Origin: Symmetrospora coprosmae
Taxonomy: Eukaryota > Basidiomycota > Cystobasidiomycetes > Symmetrosporaceae
Direction: 5' to 3'
NCBI GenBank assembly: GCA_008802785.1
Contig: VUYT01000002.1
Span: forward strand, 682,001-746,000
Length of the DNA: 64,000 bases
Under the pieces are notes generated by a model. That model was not told the DNA's origin and did no database searches. It saw only the letters and a list, made by a program, of their open reading frames with translations. The position numbers and the translations under genes are program-made. Below, in pieces: positions 1-11,300 of this stretch. The stretch's first letter is position 1. Every line of letters begins with the position of its first letter.

Positions 1-1
1 G

Positions 2-922
2 CCAGTCGAGCGTGACTACCGGGCGCTGGCCCGCATCAAACGACCAGAAGGTCGAAGCGCACGAGCAGACAGGAAGTGGAAGGTCGGCGAGAATGCCGGC
101 AGAAACGCCAGGGACATCGCTGAGGAGAGAGCGAGCGGCATCAAGGCGAATCACAAAGACTGGCTCAAGCAGATCCAGGATGATGACTCCGACGAGGAGG
201 AAGATGAGGAGATGGTCAAGCTCGCGGAGGACTTTGAAGGCTTCCTGCTGCCCATCTTCCCCGAGCCGCGTGGAGACGTTGCTCCGGTCGTTGATGGCTG
301 GGACGATGAAGATACCGATGAAAAGATTGGCGGGCCGGACGAGGGACAAGGAGGAGATGACGACGAGGACTCGGACCGATGGCTTATCTTGAATATGGAG
401 CGAGGCGGTCTCCCAGATGACCATCACTCCATCTTTAATCGAAGCACCATCGCCGGCCCGAGTAACGGCATGCTGAATGGCCATGGCGCAACCAATGGCG
501 GCGGCGCTTCCAACGTACATGGTCCGTACAACAGCAGCAGCCACATGGCAATCGACGGCAGATCCGCCAACGGCGGTAACTCCTGGCAGTCAGAGCCGTA
601 CAATGGCCGGACGCACGAACAAGGCTGGCGCGGTGCTGCTGGAACGCATTACGACGGACGTTCGCCATACGACGGGTGGTCTACATACGATAGCGGGCGG
701 CGCAATCAAGCCTGGCACAGTGCGGATACAGCCAGCGAGCCAAAGCAGGAGCCAGACCCCGAGCCAGAATTCAACAGCTACGGCTACAGAGGCTTCAAGA
801 AGCCGGTGCGCGTGAAGGACGAGGATGACGACGAAGACCCGTTTGCAAACGGCTCATCCGATGACGAAGGAAAGCGCAAGAGGAAGACGGGCAAGAAGTC
901 CAAGGTGACCCGGAACGCATAA
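2..922 (+). CDS. C-terminal part of an unrecognised acidic protein (5' end outside window)
   Basis: The frame is open from the window edge for 306 codons to a TAA at 920-922, so the start lies upstream. The visible part has a charged helical stretch (about residues 1-60), an Asp/Glu-rich block (about 64-75 and 100-125), a low-complexity Gly/Asn/Ser/Tyr region, a second acidic block (DEDDDEDPF), and a Lys/Arg-rich end (GKRKRKTGKKSK) that looks like a nuclear localisation signal. No catalytic motif is visible and I do not recognise the family. The alternation of acidic and basic low-complexity segments fits a nuclear or chromatin-associated protein, but that is inference. An intron in this stretch is not needed to keep the frame open. 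Confidence 0.6.
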   Translation, partial: PVERDYRALARIKRPEGRSARADRKWKVGENAGRNARDIAEERASGIKANHKDWLKQIQDDDSDEEEDEEMVKLAEDFEGFLLPIFPEPRGDVAPVVDGWDDEDTDEKIGGPDEGQGGDDDEDSDRWLILNMERGGLPDDHHSIFNRSTIAGPSNGMLNGHGATNGGGASNVHGPYNSSSHMAIDGRSANGGNSWQSEPYNGRTHEQGWRGAAGTHYDGRSPYDGWSTYDSGRRNQAWHSADTASEPKQEPDPEPEFNSYGYRGFKKPVRVKDEDDDEDPFANGSSDDEGKRKRKTGKKSKVTRNA

Positions 923-1215
923 GTGCTGCCATGGGTGAATGATGATTGCAGCGCAGTGCCATAGTTGTTGTGCATGATAGTTCTCCCTGCAGCAGTCTTT
1001 GTCGCAATTGCAGCTCTCCCTTGTTCGGCCTCTGTCCGTGCCGTCTTCGATCAGCCCTGCGCGAGCGTCGGCCACGCTGCAGCCTCGACTTTTTCGTTCG
1101 ACCCCATTGAATGCACATTATCGCGACAGCAGCACGTCCACGGCTGGTATCATCGTCAAGACAAGGTCTCCTGTACCTGTTTAGCACATCCACCTCCTCC
1201 AGCGTCAAAGCCAAG
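923..1215. promoter_or_regulatory. Intergenic region: 3' end of the first gene and OLA1 promoter
   Basis: Just under 300 bp between the TAA of the first gene and the OLA1 start. It contains the OLA1 leader ending in a C-rich run just before ATG. No TATA-like element or other site could be assigned with confidence. Confidence 0.4.
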
Positions 1216-3068
1216 ATGCCTCCCAAGAAGCAGGTCGTCGAAAAGAAGATCATGCTGGGAAAGGCGTCCAACAACCTGGCAATGGGCATTGTCGGTGTGC
1301 CCAACGTCGGAAAGTCGTCCTTCTTCAACGTTCTCACTCGCTGTGGTACGTTGGCGTTGGCGCTGGTCCCGGTGCTGTGCTTGCGCGCGCGTACTGACGC
1401 TCCTCGGGATTACATTACTCGCAGATCTCGGAAAGGTAAGCCCCGGGCGCAAGCAGCGTACATGGGAGAACCGCTAGTAACGCTGGATCTGGTCTAGGTG
1501 GCAAACTACCCTTACGCTACAATGTGCGTCGTGCGCGCCTCATGCTACTGCCCGGCGTGCAACTCTGCGAGCTGACTCCCCGGATTCGCATCCGCCCACA
1601 GCGACCCCGAAGAAACGCGAGTCCAGGTGCAGGATGAGCGTCTGGACTGGCTCTTCAAGACTTACGGCTCAAAGACAAAGATCCCCGCTGCTTTGACATG
1701 TGTCGACATTGCCGGTTTGACGCGAGGCGCTTCGTGAGTGACGGGACCCGCATTCGGACGAGACGGCAAGGTGAAGGCTGACGCATAGTCTTGTCTGCCA
1801 TCAAGGACCGGTGCCGGACTCGGCAATGCCTTCCTGTCGCACGTCCGAGCCGTCGACGGCATCTTTGGCATGGTCCGAGCCTTTGACGACGCCGAAGTCA
1901 CGCACGTCGAGGGCGACGTCGACCCCGTCCGAGACATGGAGATCATCTCGACCGAGCTGCGATTGAAGGACGCAGAGTGGCTCGAGAAGCACATTGCCAC
2001 GCTCAAGCGGCTCTTCCGAGGCACCGGAACCTTGAACTTGGCCGACAAGGCAAAGAAGTTCGAGATTGACACGTGTGAGAAGGCCTTCAAGGCTGTCAGC
2101 GAAGACAACATGGACATCCGCAAGGTCGACTGGGCAAGCAAAGAGGTAGGCTGTCGCTCCGTCCGCTGTCGCTACCGGTCAACCCGCCGCTCTCCCCGCA
2201 TAAACTACTTGAGTGATGATAGAGTGCACGAAAGCGCTCCCATATCTATAACCCAGCTCGTCGAAGACGTCCGCGCTCCTCGGAGCCCGCGTAGATCTCT
2301 CAAGAGAAAAACAGTTACTTGCCTGACACCCTCCCAACACCTCCGCCCCTTCCGACATCGGCAATCGAAGTGAAGAAGTCTCCGCTAACGCTTGTAACTC
2401 ATTCTCGTTGCTAGATCGAGATCATTAACGGTCTGCAGATGCTTACCGCCAAGAACGTCATCTACCTCGTCAACTTGAGCGAACGCGACTACATCCGCAA
2501 AAAGAACAAGTGGCTGCCCAAGATCAAGGCATGGGTGGACGAGAACAACCCGGGAGATCTCATCCTACCCTTCTCTGTGGCTCTGGAGGAGCGCATCTCA
2601 CGCATGACGCCGGAGGAGGAAGCGGCCGAGCTTGAGAAGCTCGGCACAACTTCTGCCCTGAACAAGATCATGACAGCGGGATACCAGGGCCTGAATGTAA
2701 GCCGAGTGGGTCTTCTGGTGAAGCAAGACCTGCTGACTATCTCCCTTGCAGCTCATCCGCTACTTCACGGCTGGTCCGGAAGAATCGAGAGCCTGGACGA
2801 TCCGCAAAGGGACACTCGCACCGCAGGCTGCCGGTGTCATTCACACCGATTTCGAGAAGAATTTCATTTGTGGTGAAAGTAAGCGATTCTGACATGATTC
2901 GCATGCCGTTGCCCCGGCTGACTTTCCGTTACTGTAGTTATGGCCTTCGAGGATCTTCGGGAGCATGGATCGGAAGCAGCCGTCAAAGCCGCAGGCAAAT
3001 ATCATCAGAAGGGCAAGGCGTACGAGATGAATGACGGTGATGTTTGCCTCTGGAAAAGCAATGCTTAA
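1216..3068 (+). CDS. OLA1: Obg-like ATPase OLA1 (YchF family)
   Basis: Cytosolic P-loop ATPase of the YchF/OLA1 subfamily, ribosome-associated and linked to translation and stress responses in other eukaryotes. Exons: 1216-1345, 1425-1435, 1498-1523, 1602-1733, 1806-2145, 2415-2696, 2752-2878, 2938-3068; joined product 392 residues, the usual length. The P-loop GVPNVGKSS is at residues 27-35. The joined frame gives NYPYATIDPEETR, then [37 protein letters not shown]-type sequence and the TGS-domain end [19 protein letters not shown]. The second exon is only 11 nt and the third 26 nt, and both are required to rebuild the conserved segment after the P-loop. The 269 bp intron at 2146-2414 is the longest in this gene. 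Intron 4 ends in AAG rather than the usual CAG/TAG. Start chosen at the first ATG, giving the usual MPPKK beginning. Confidence 0.96.
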
Positions 3069-3601
3069 GTGCGCACATTCTCTAGGTTGATCTGTTGTAT
3101 TGATACACCACGGGTGACATCAGCAAGTGCGCCCAGAAAACAAAAGACATGACAGTCTGCGTGCCATCACGCTGGCATCGGCTACACTTTCTTGTTCTCG
3201 CTATCTTCCTTCTCGTACTGCCGTGGGGTCATGCGTTTGTACCGAGCGCCAAGGTACATCTATGGCCATATGTCGCCTGGGTACTTGTGTCGACTCGACA
3301 GAGGCGAGTTCAGGTGGCGTGCACCCGCAAGACGCGGTCCCTTCTTCTGTGCAGTGCAGGCATATCGCAGTCTTTCATTGTACGATAACGTGGTCTCCTC
3401 TTCTTCACGGCGCAGTTGCAGCTTCCTTTCGACAGTCGTCAGTGACCAAACCGCGGTGACACCGAGCGTCCGCCCGAGTCGCCCGGAGCTGTGACGCCTC
3501 CCCCTTTCGTCCTTGATTGCCATCTCGGAAGTTGCATACGAGTACACCTTGGACAGGCGGGTGCACCAGCAGCGCACGATATACCGCTATACTCTGACGG
3601 C
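3069..3601. other. Intergenic region between OLA1 and the oxysterol-binding protein gene
   Basis: 533 bp with several overlapping short open frames but no coding signal that joins to either neighbour. It should contain the OLA1 3' UTR and the promoter of the next gene. A pyrimidine run (cgcctccccctttcg) lies about 110 bp before the next start. I see nothing else to name. Confidence 0.35.
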
Positions 3602-5994
3602 ATGAGGGGCTTCCTGAGTGGAGGCAGCGGGAGTCCTGCGGCGGGGGCGAAGGGCGAGAAGGCTCCAGACGGGCCCGAGGTGGGCGCACGTCAGCGGGGA
3701 CTGTCGACAGAGAGCGACAGCAAGCTGATGTGCGACAAGGATGCACACAGAACGAGACAGAGCAGCTCGACGATGCGCAGGGCAATGTCCTGCTCCACAT
3801 GATCTCGCAGCTCGTGGGTCATGCTGACTGACGCAAATGATGGGCGAACAGCCTCGGTCGCTACAACGTGCGGCCGCGAGGTGCAGGCAGGTTACTGACG
3901 CATACAACACCGGCGTTTACCACTGCACAGAAGCCTGGTATGGACCTCAGTCGCATCACTTTTCCAGTGCGCGGTTTCCTGGCATCGAGTCGAGGATCCA
4001 TGCCCGGTGGAGGTCTGGCTGATCTTGTGTGGGGCCTTACAGACGTTCGTCCTCGAGCCTAGATCTATGCTAGAGCGAATCACGGACTTCCTGTCGCATC
4101 CGGATCTCATCTTCGGGTGAGCGCGTTCGAGCGACGACGACGGCCGAGCTGCTAGGGCGAAGCTTCCTGGCAGTTCGCGCGGAGGACCCGACTGACTGTG
4201 CGGATGCTCCCCTTGTCCCATCGTGTGCGCAGCGCTGGCCGGGTCGACGATCCGAACGAGCGCTTCGTAGCGGTCTTGCGGTATTACCTGGCTGGCTGGC
4301 ATATAAAGCCGAAGGGAGTGTGAGTGCTTGGGCCTCGCTGCTCAGCGTGACCGCAATCTGCTGACTGGTTCTACGCTTCTACAGTAAGAAGCCGTGAGCT
4401 GAGCAACCTCGCGAGGGAGCTCCAGTCATTCCAGCTAATGCTCATCCTCTGCCATCAGGTACAACCCCGTGCTGGGCGAGATCTTCCGCTGCCGGTACAA
4501 GTACAAGGATGGCTCTCGCGGCTTTTACATTGCCGAGCAAGTATCGCACCACCCGCCCATCTCTGCCTTCTACTACTGCTCACCCGAGAACAAGCTCGAG
4601 ATCTTTGGCGAGCTCAAGCCAAAGTCGCGCTTCCTCGGCAACAGCGCAATGAACGAGATGGGAGGATACAACCACATTGCGTTCATGGATCGGCCAGAGG
4701 ACGGAGAGTATGACATCTCAATGCCAAATATGTCAGTCCGCTTCATCATCTTGCTGCATCTGCGTTCAGCTGAGCCGTCGCTTCACGCAGGTACGCCCGC
4801 GGCATCCTCTTCGGAAAGATGGTGCTCGAGCTCGGCGACATCGCCAAAGTCTCGAACAACAATAATCACGTTCACTGCGACGTCGACTTCAAGGTCAAGG
4901 GTTTCTTCTCCGGCTCGTACAATGCCATCCACGGCAAGATTAAGGCGCCGAGCGGCGAGATTGGCGAGATCTCGGGCAAGTGGTCCGATCAGATGTACCT
5001 GCAGCGAGGCAAGGTGAGTGCTGTACCGAATCGCCCTTCTGTTGCTTGGCTCCTGCTGATAGAAAACGCTTGATTAGTCCGGCAAGGAGATCATGTTCGA
5101 TGCGGATAAGGCGACTGCTGTGCCCAAGGAGGTTGCGCCGGAGTCGGAGCAGGAGGAGAACGAGTCCCGGAGGTGAGTGATACGCGTGGACAGGACGACG
5201 GCACGGCTTGCGACCATACTGATTGCCGGATGTACCGCAGATTATGGGCGAAGGTCACGGAAGCGATCAAGAAGAACGATCAGGACGCTGCCACCGACGC
5301 CAAGTCCGCTATCGAGGATCGTCAACGAGAGATCGCAAAGCAGCGGGAGCATTCTGGCGAGACGTGGAAGCCGCGCTTTTTCACCATCAGGAACGATGAA
5401 CACAGGCCTCTTGTGGAGTGTGTCTGTCCGGCTGGTACGATGAGGCATTCCTCCGTCGGCTGACTGAATTGCGTTTGAATTGACAGGATTCCGAAAGGAA
5501 GCGTGGAGGATCAGATCCGAGCGCTCGAGGACTGGATCTTCGGCACGTCCTCGACCGGACCCGCTAGCGAGAAGACCCCGGCTTCCCCACCCGCGACCGC
5601 GCCCCAACCGCTTGCATCCGCTGCATCGCCTGCCTCGCCCTCCTCACCCCCTGCTGCCGCCTATCAGTCCCCTAGCACGTCGCCGACGGTTCAGAAGAGC
5701 ACGGCGCCCGCTGCTGCTGCTCCGCCTCCAGCGGCTGCCAACACCGGCAACGCCTCGTCGGCTGCAACATCAGCCACGTCAGGCGCCAGTCTGTCCCGGA
5801 CGACCTCCCCCACGTCTTACAATACGTCCCCAACTGCAACGGATGACAAGGGTTCAAGCTCGGGTCATGGCCTGACGGCGCTGATGAAGAAGACGACGCG
5901 AAAGCTGCACTCGGCTTCCTTGTCGTCGCACTCGAGCAAGGGCGAAGGATCGCAGGTGCCGGATCACGAGGCCAGCAGTCGCCATTTGCCATGA
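3602..5994 (+). CDS. Oxysterol-binding protein homologue (OSBP/Osh family, short type without PH domain)
   Basis: Lipid-transfer protein of the OSBP/ORP family, which moves sterol and phosphoinositides between membranes. Eleven exons: 3602-3679, 3751-3813, 3931-3966, 4043-4116, 4233-4319, 4385-4393, 4459-4731, 4791-5013, 5078-5172, 5241-5417, 5487-5994; product 540 residues. The family signature EQVSHHPP is at residues 142-149. Before it the joined exons give KPGMDLSRITFPTFVLEP and KPKGVKKPYNPVLGE; after it come FLGNSAMNEMGG and the YARGILFGKMVLELGD block. The sixth exon is only 9 nt (completing V and P around KK) and is essential to the conserved motif. The ligand domain ends near residue 390 (IPKGSVEDQIRALEDWIFG). 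A Pro/Ala/Ser-rich tail of about 140 residues follows, ending in a basic patch (LMKKTTRKLH). No PH or ankyrin domain is present, as in yeast Kes1/Osh4, though the tail is longer. Confidence 0.94.
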
Positions 5995-6331
5995 GCCGCC
6001 TCAATTGGGGTCTCAGAGACACGAGGCTGGAGCGCATGAGCGCACACATACACCGTGTACCATAGAGAGCGCTCGCTCTTCCCATGCATGCCCCTCTGTT
6101 GCCTAATACGACGCTGTAATCTCCCTCTTTCTCTGTCTCTTTGCACCATGAGCCCAACGCGTATCGGTCGCCGCACAGGTACGGTATGCCACCTGAGCAC
6201 ATGTATACGATCTTGCAGCTTGTCGTCTTTCACGGCACCGCCCGCGATGTTCGGGCCTACACACCCCTGGACTGGACGTGTCGCTCCCGCCAACCCACGA
6301 CCATCGCGTTTGCTTGTTCGGCCAGGCCCGT
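5995..6331. other. Intergenic region before the mitochondrial PheRS gene
   Basis: 337 bp with a pyrimidine-rich stretch (ctccctctttctctgtctct, 6120-6139). It is the likely promoter of the following gene. No gene or repeat seen. Confidence 0.35.
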
Positions 6332-8094
6332 ATGAATCTTCGGCTCCTTCCTGCAGCTCGGTGCTGCGTAGCTAGATCTGCGCAGTTGAGAAGCGCCTGC
6401 AATGGGACATCTCAGCGAGTATCCTTCTCCGTCGGATCTTTTCCGAGGAGAGGTCAGTCGTGCAGTGCGGACCGTATGGAACGCTGTATGAGCATACACG
6501 GCTGCCCTGAGCGTTTCGTTGAGCTCGCTTCTTCTGCGCATTGCCTGCAGGTCCGGCTCCTGCCAATCTTGACGTCCAGGGGCGCTCCTACCCGGTCGAC
6601 TCGTATACGAACGTGACGCCAACCATTCTCTCGAAGGTCGCGAGGCAGATCCACCTGCAGCGAGCACATCCCATTGCCATCCTCCGCTCTCTCATCGAAG
6701 CGCACTTCGCTGCTACCGAGGATGGCTCCCTCTCCACTTCTTCCTCCTCCTCCTCGCCTCATCCGAAACCTTTCAAAGCCATCAACGCACTCTCGCCCAT
6801 CGTGACGGTGGAGAAGAACTTTGACGAGCTCGGCTTTGCCGCAGATCACCCAGGGCGAGCGCTGAGCGACAGCTACTACCTCAATGCTGCGCACATGCTG
6901 CGGACGCACACGTCGGCTCACGAAGTTGAGACTTTCCGCGCGGGGACGGACCGCTGGCTCCTGACAGCGGACGTTTACCGGCGGGACGAAATTGACGCGA
7001 GTCACTATCCGGTCTTTCATCAAATGGAAGGAGCGCACGTCGTACCGCGCTCAGAAGCACTGCGGACATTCCGCGACTCCAACGCGGCGCTTGAACGTCG
7101 ACTCAGCGCCGCCAATATCGTCATCGACGACCAGACTTCTGTCGGACCCTCCAACCCGTACCAGGACTCTCACGATCCCGTCATGGCGGAGGAGGTCACC
7201 AAGAACCTCAAAAACACGCTCAACACGCTCGTCCTGGAGCTATTTGGCGGTATCGCAAACAGCAATGCGTCGGTCGGCGAGAGTAGCGAACCTCTGCAGA
7301 TCAGGTGGATCGAGGCATTCTTCCCCTTCACTAGCCCGAGCTACGAAGTTGAGGTGATGTTCCAGGGCAAGTGGCTCGAGATCCTAGGCTGCGGAGTCGT
7401 GCGCCAAAAGACGCTCGATACGGCAGGTGCGCACTGTCTTTGCTCATCGCGTCACTCAGCGGCATTGACGCTCATTCAAAATGACTTCCTCCTAGGGGTA
7501 CCCGACAAGATTGGATGGGCCTTTGGACTCGGTCTCGAGCGCATCGCCATGGTGCTCTTTGGCATCCCAGATATTCGACTCTTCTGGTCGCAGGACGCTC
7601 GCTTCCTGTCGCAGTTTAAAGATGGACAGATCACCACTTTCAAGCCGTACAGCCGGAACCCGCCGTGCTACCAGGATATCAGCTTCTGGGTACCGGACAG
7701 CAGCTCGACCCCATTACCGGCTCTCAAGGAACAACAGGAGGGCGGTGCTAAGGCTGCAGGCGGGAATGTAGACCAGGCAGCACCGGCCGCAACTGTGCCT
7801 TTCCACGAGAACGATTTTTGCGAAATTGTGCGCGACGTTGCAGGAGATCTGGCCGAGGAGACAAAGCTCGTACGTGCCATTCGCCTCCGTCTCTGGGCAG
7901 ATACTGATACCATTCCCGTTTCCCTGCACCCGCAGATCGACAGCTTTACACACCCGAAGACGGGAAGGAAGAGCCTGTGCTACAGGATCACTTACCGCTC
8001 GATGGACAAGAATGTAACTACCGAAGAGGCGAGAAGCCTCACAGACGAGGTCCAGAAACTAGCTACGGAGAAGCTGGGAATAGAGGTCCGGTAG
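6332..8094 (+). CDS. MSF1: Mitochondrial phenylalanyl-tRNA synthetase
   Basis: Monomeric class II aminoacyl-tRNA synthetase charging mitochondrial tRNA-Phe. Exons 6332-6452, 6551-7426, 7496-7869, 7936-8094; product 509 residues. The first exon encodes an Arg-rich, acid-poor N-terminus (MNLRLLPAARCCVARSAQLR) typical of a matrix-targeting presequence. Class II motif 2 lies in RWIEAFFPFTSPSYEVEV, and motif 3 in GWAFGLGLERIAMVLF, followed by IPDIRLFWSQD. The C-terminal ferredoxin-fold anticodon-binding domain is seen in SFTHPKTGRKSLCYRITYRS. Introns 2 (69 bp) and 3 (66 bp) are both multiples of three and free of stops, so a naive reading runs through them. I place them as introns because both interrupt conserved sequence (TAG|VPDKIGW and KL|IDSFTHPKT in the family). 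Confidence 0.94.
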
Positions 8095-8384
8095 TTAAGA
8101 TTCTGCGGGCAGCAGGTCATCTGCGTCATGCACAGGGAGCAGACATAGACAAGGAGCAGATACGAACAGGCTCTGAGCGCGTCAGAGCACCTCATATCAC
8201 CATCTTGCCGGAGTGTCCATTCAGCACCAAAGAGGCCGTCTTGTAGAACGCGCCGCGCGAGACAACGGGATTAGCCAAAGGACGGTATACTACGACTGCG
8301 AGTAGGCTTCAAGTGTCTACAACAAGATGTTATAACTGATCTAGACGAGCCGGATGATGTATGAGTATGTGGAAACGGGCAATC

Positions 8385-11300
8385 TCACAACTCCACTCCC
8401 CGTGCACGGACTAGGTCGACCATGTCCATATGCGCGAGCTGATCGATGTCCAGACCGCCTGAGGCAGCCATCTCCGTGATGATGGTCACGCACGCTGCGC
8501 CATTCTGCAGAACAGAGCGAACAGGCGAGTCAGCGAGTCGATTACAAGCGCTTGACGCGATCTTAACCATCAAACCCGTGCCTACCTCGCTCTTGTGATG
8601 CCGCTGGAGGGCATCCAGGCGGACAAAAGGCGTCTTGCACGCCTCGCAGATGTACTTCTTCTCGCCAGTATGGAGCAGCTCGTGGCGCTTAAGGTCGTGA
8701 CGTCTTGCGAACCCTGCGATTCCAACACACCACGTTAGCCGCATATCCTCTGCGTGAAGCAGCAGCAGAGAGATCAGGTCTCACCTTTGCCGCATGTGCC
8801 ACACCCGAACGGCTTAGAGCCTTCGTGAGACCGGATGTGCCCTTTGAGATTATAGGCCCGCGTGAACGTCTCGCCGCAGTATTCGCAAGCAAATTTGGCG
8901 CTATTGGGATCCTTCCTCCGCCTCCTTGCCGCCTGCTTAGTCGCCTCAGTCGTCTTGCTCTCGAGAGTGACGCTCTCGGAGCCAGTACCCGATATGCCCG
9001 AATACCCAGAGTGATTTGAGTTGATGGAGGAGCGCCTGCGAGCCTTGATGCCGTTGTGCGGGTCGAGACTAGCGGCAGTACCAGAGGCATAGTCTTCCTC
9101 GAGCGGAGCATAGACGATCTGCCCTGGCCCGCCACCAGGCCGCAGGTTGCTGGACGACGACGAGACGCTGTGCATAAGCGGCGGCCGGGACGAGTACTGA
9201 TCCTGAGGCCCATTACCGCTGTATGCCATCATGTCAAAAGCCGACGGGACGCCATTGTAACCCGGGAAGCCGCCAGAGAAGCCGCCAACCTCTGTAGGCG
9301 GTGGTGGAGCCATGTACGACGTATCGAGAGGCGGTCCCATGCCATTGGGGCCATAAGACATATTGTAGTCGACGTACGGGTTTTGCGCGTGCGCGTGCTC
9401 CTCCTGCATGTTCGGGTAATGCTGCATATCGGGCATTGATGGGAGGTGAAAGCTCTGGAACCCGCCTGGCTGGAAGACATCTGCCGTGTTCGGCTGAGGG
9501 ACGTGGTACGGCGTGGGGTAGCCCTGCTGCTGCAGGTGATGCTGATACTGCTGTGGTGGCTGATGCTGGGGATAAGCATCCGTTGCAGGTTCGATGCTTG
9601 CTGTGTTTAGCGTCCCGGGCAACGGCGAGTGCGCATTGTTCTGGATCTGCAGCGCCATCGGCGTCTTTGGGTCTGTAAACTGCCCGCCGCGCGGAGAAAA
9701 GACGCTGGACGTGTAGTCTTCGCTCTGTGCAGCTCTTCGGTGGCCTTCTGAGGACCCCGATGACCTCGACCGGCGCAGAGCGGCAGGTGAGGGCGGAACG
9801 AGGAAGACCTGGCCCGTCGGCGAGATCTGATTGCCTGGGCTGACGTTGTTGGGATCGAAGACGGGCTGGCCAGAAGGGGAAGGCGCTGCGTTCGAGGAGG
9901 GCGCTGGTGATGACGCAGTCTCGTAGGGCGAGGTACCGCCAATGATGCTCCTGCGACGCGCAGACGGCCCAGCTTGACTGTCCTTGTTAGCAGAGAGGAA
10001 GGATGATTCGCCTGGCGATTGCTGCCGGGACTTGGAGCTGCTCCTGCTGTGCGTGGTATGTGGTGCACTGACTGCACCAGCATCTCCACCAGCACCTTGC
10101 ACACTGACGTTGAAGGCTGGTAGCCCTAGCGGGGAAGGCGATGGAATGCGCGTTGGCGGAGGCATGGGAGAGCGGCTATCGAGCTGGCGCGGATCAATGG
10201 CGATATCGTCCGGTATGGGCTGTTGCTGAACGTATTGCGCTCCGCCGCCATGGCCGGGTAGCTGCTCCGTCCCTATCGTCATGCTAGGGATGCTGCCACC
10301 TGCAGCGGGGCCGGCGTCGCTATCGCGGAAGTCAAAGCTTGGAAGTGGCTCAAAGGTGACGGGCGACGTCATGTATGTGTCTGACTTGCTTCGCTGTCGA
10401 GCGGGAGCGCGCTTCAAGAATGCTTCGCTCATACTGCCGTTCCGACTCGGACCTCCGAGATTGAGCGTCAGATCCTGTGCGGGAATGTTGTAGAGAGCGT
10501 GCGACGCTTCTGTCGACAGGGTAGCTGAAGGCATGCTGTCCGTCGAGTCCTGTACGCGAGCGAGAACGAAACACTGGCAAAGTCAGTAAGGGGTTCGGCA
10601 GGCTGGTGACTTTCGGCACTCACGGTACGATTCGCGCGATTGGCGCGATCAAAGAAGGTCGAAAACACAGTGTCGAGTGCAGCTTGCGTCGAGTCCTGCC
10701 TGGCAGTGATGGCTGTGCGAGGCATGGCTGTCGGTGTGGCCGTGGTGAGAGTGAGGTCTGGCCTTTCGGGAATGGCCAAGGGAGCGAGCTGCACAAGCCT
10801 CGCTTGGTCCGAGACGAGCGAGTGCGCGACGCCATTGGGTAGCGGTGGCGAGCGAAGCGAGGGCTGCACGTCGTGCGCCAGCTGCCGGAGCGGCTGTGGA
10901 TGGTGCGGCGGTCCCTGCGTGTTGGGGGCGGCATGCACGTGCGTGTTCCGGAAGGAAGGTGAAGCGGGCGAGGGGGACAGCCGCGACAGGGTCGGTACAT
11001 TGGGCAGCGACGTTGTGCTCGCGAGATGCGGGCCGGCACTCCCCTCGGCCCCCTGTGCTTCGAGGCGCGGCGAGTGATTTGGCGACGCGGTAAAGAGGGG
11101 CGCAGCGGGGTCGTCGCGCGGGTCTAGAAGAGGGACCGAGCTGGAGCGGATCGTGTCGTCGCGCACAGGCGGCACAGGTGGGGATGGCGTCGCTCCGAGA
11201 ACCTGCGGGCTGGGAAAAGGCGCAAACATGCGCTCGACGGCCATCTCGAGTCCGTTCCCTTCCTGCACCTGCACGGGTCCTCCCTGCCCACTCCCGCCGA

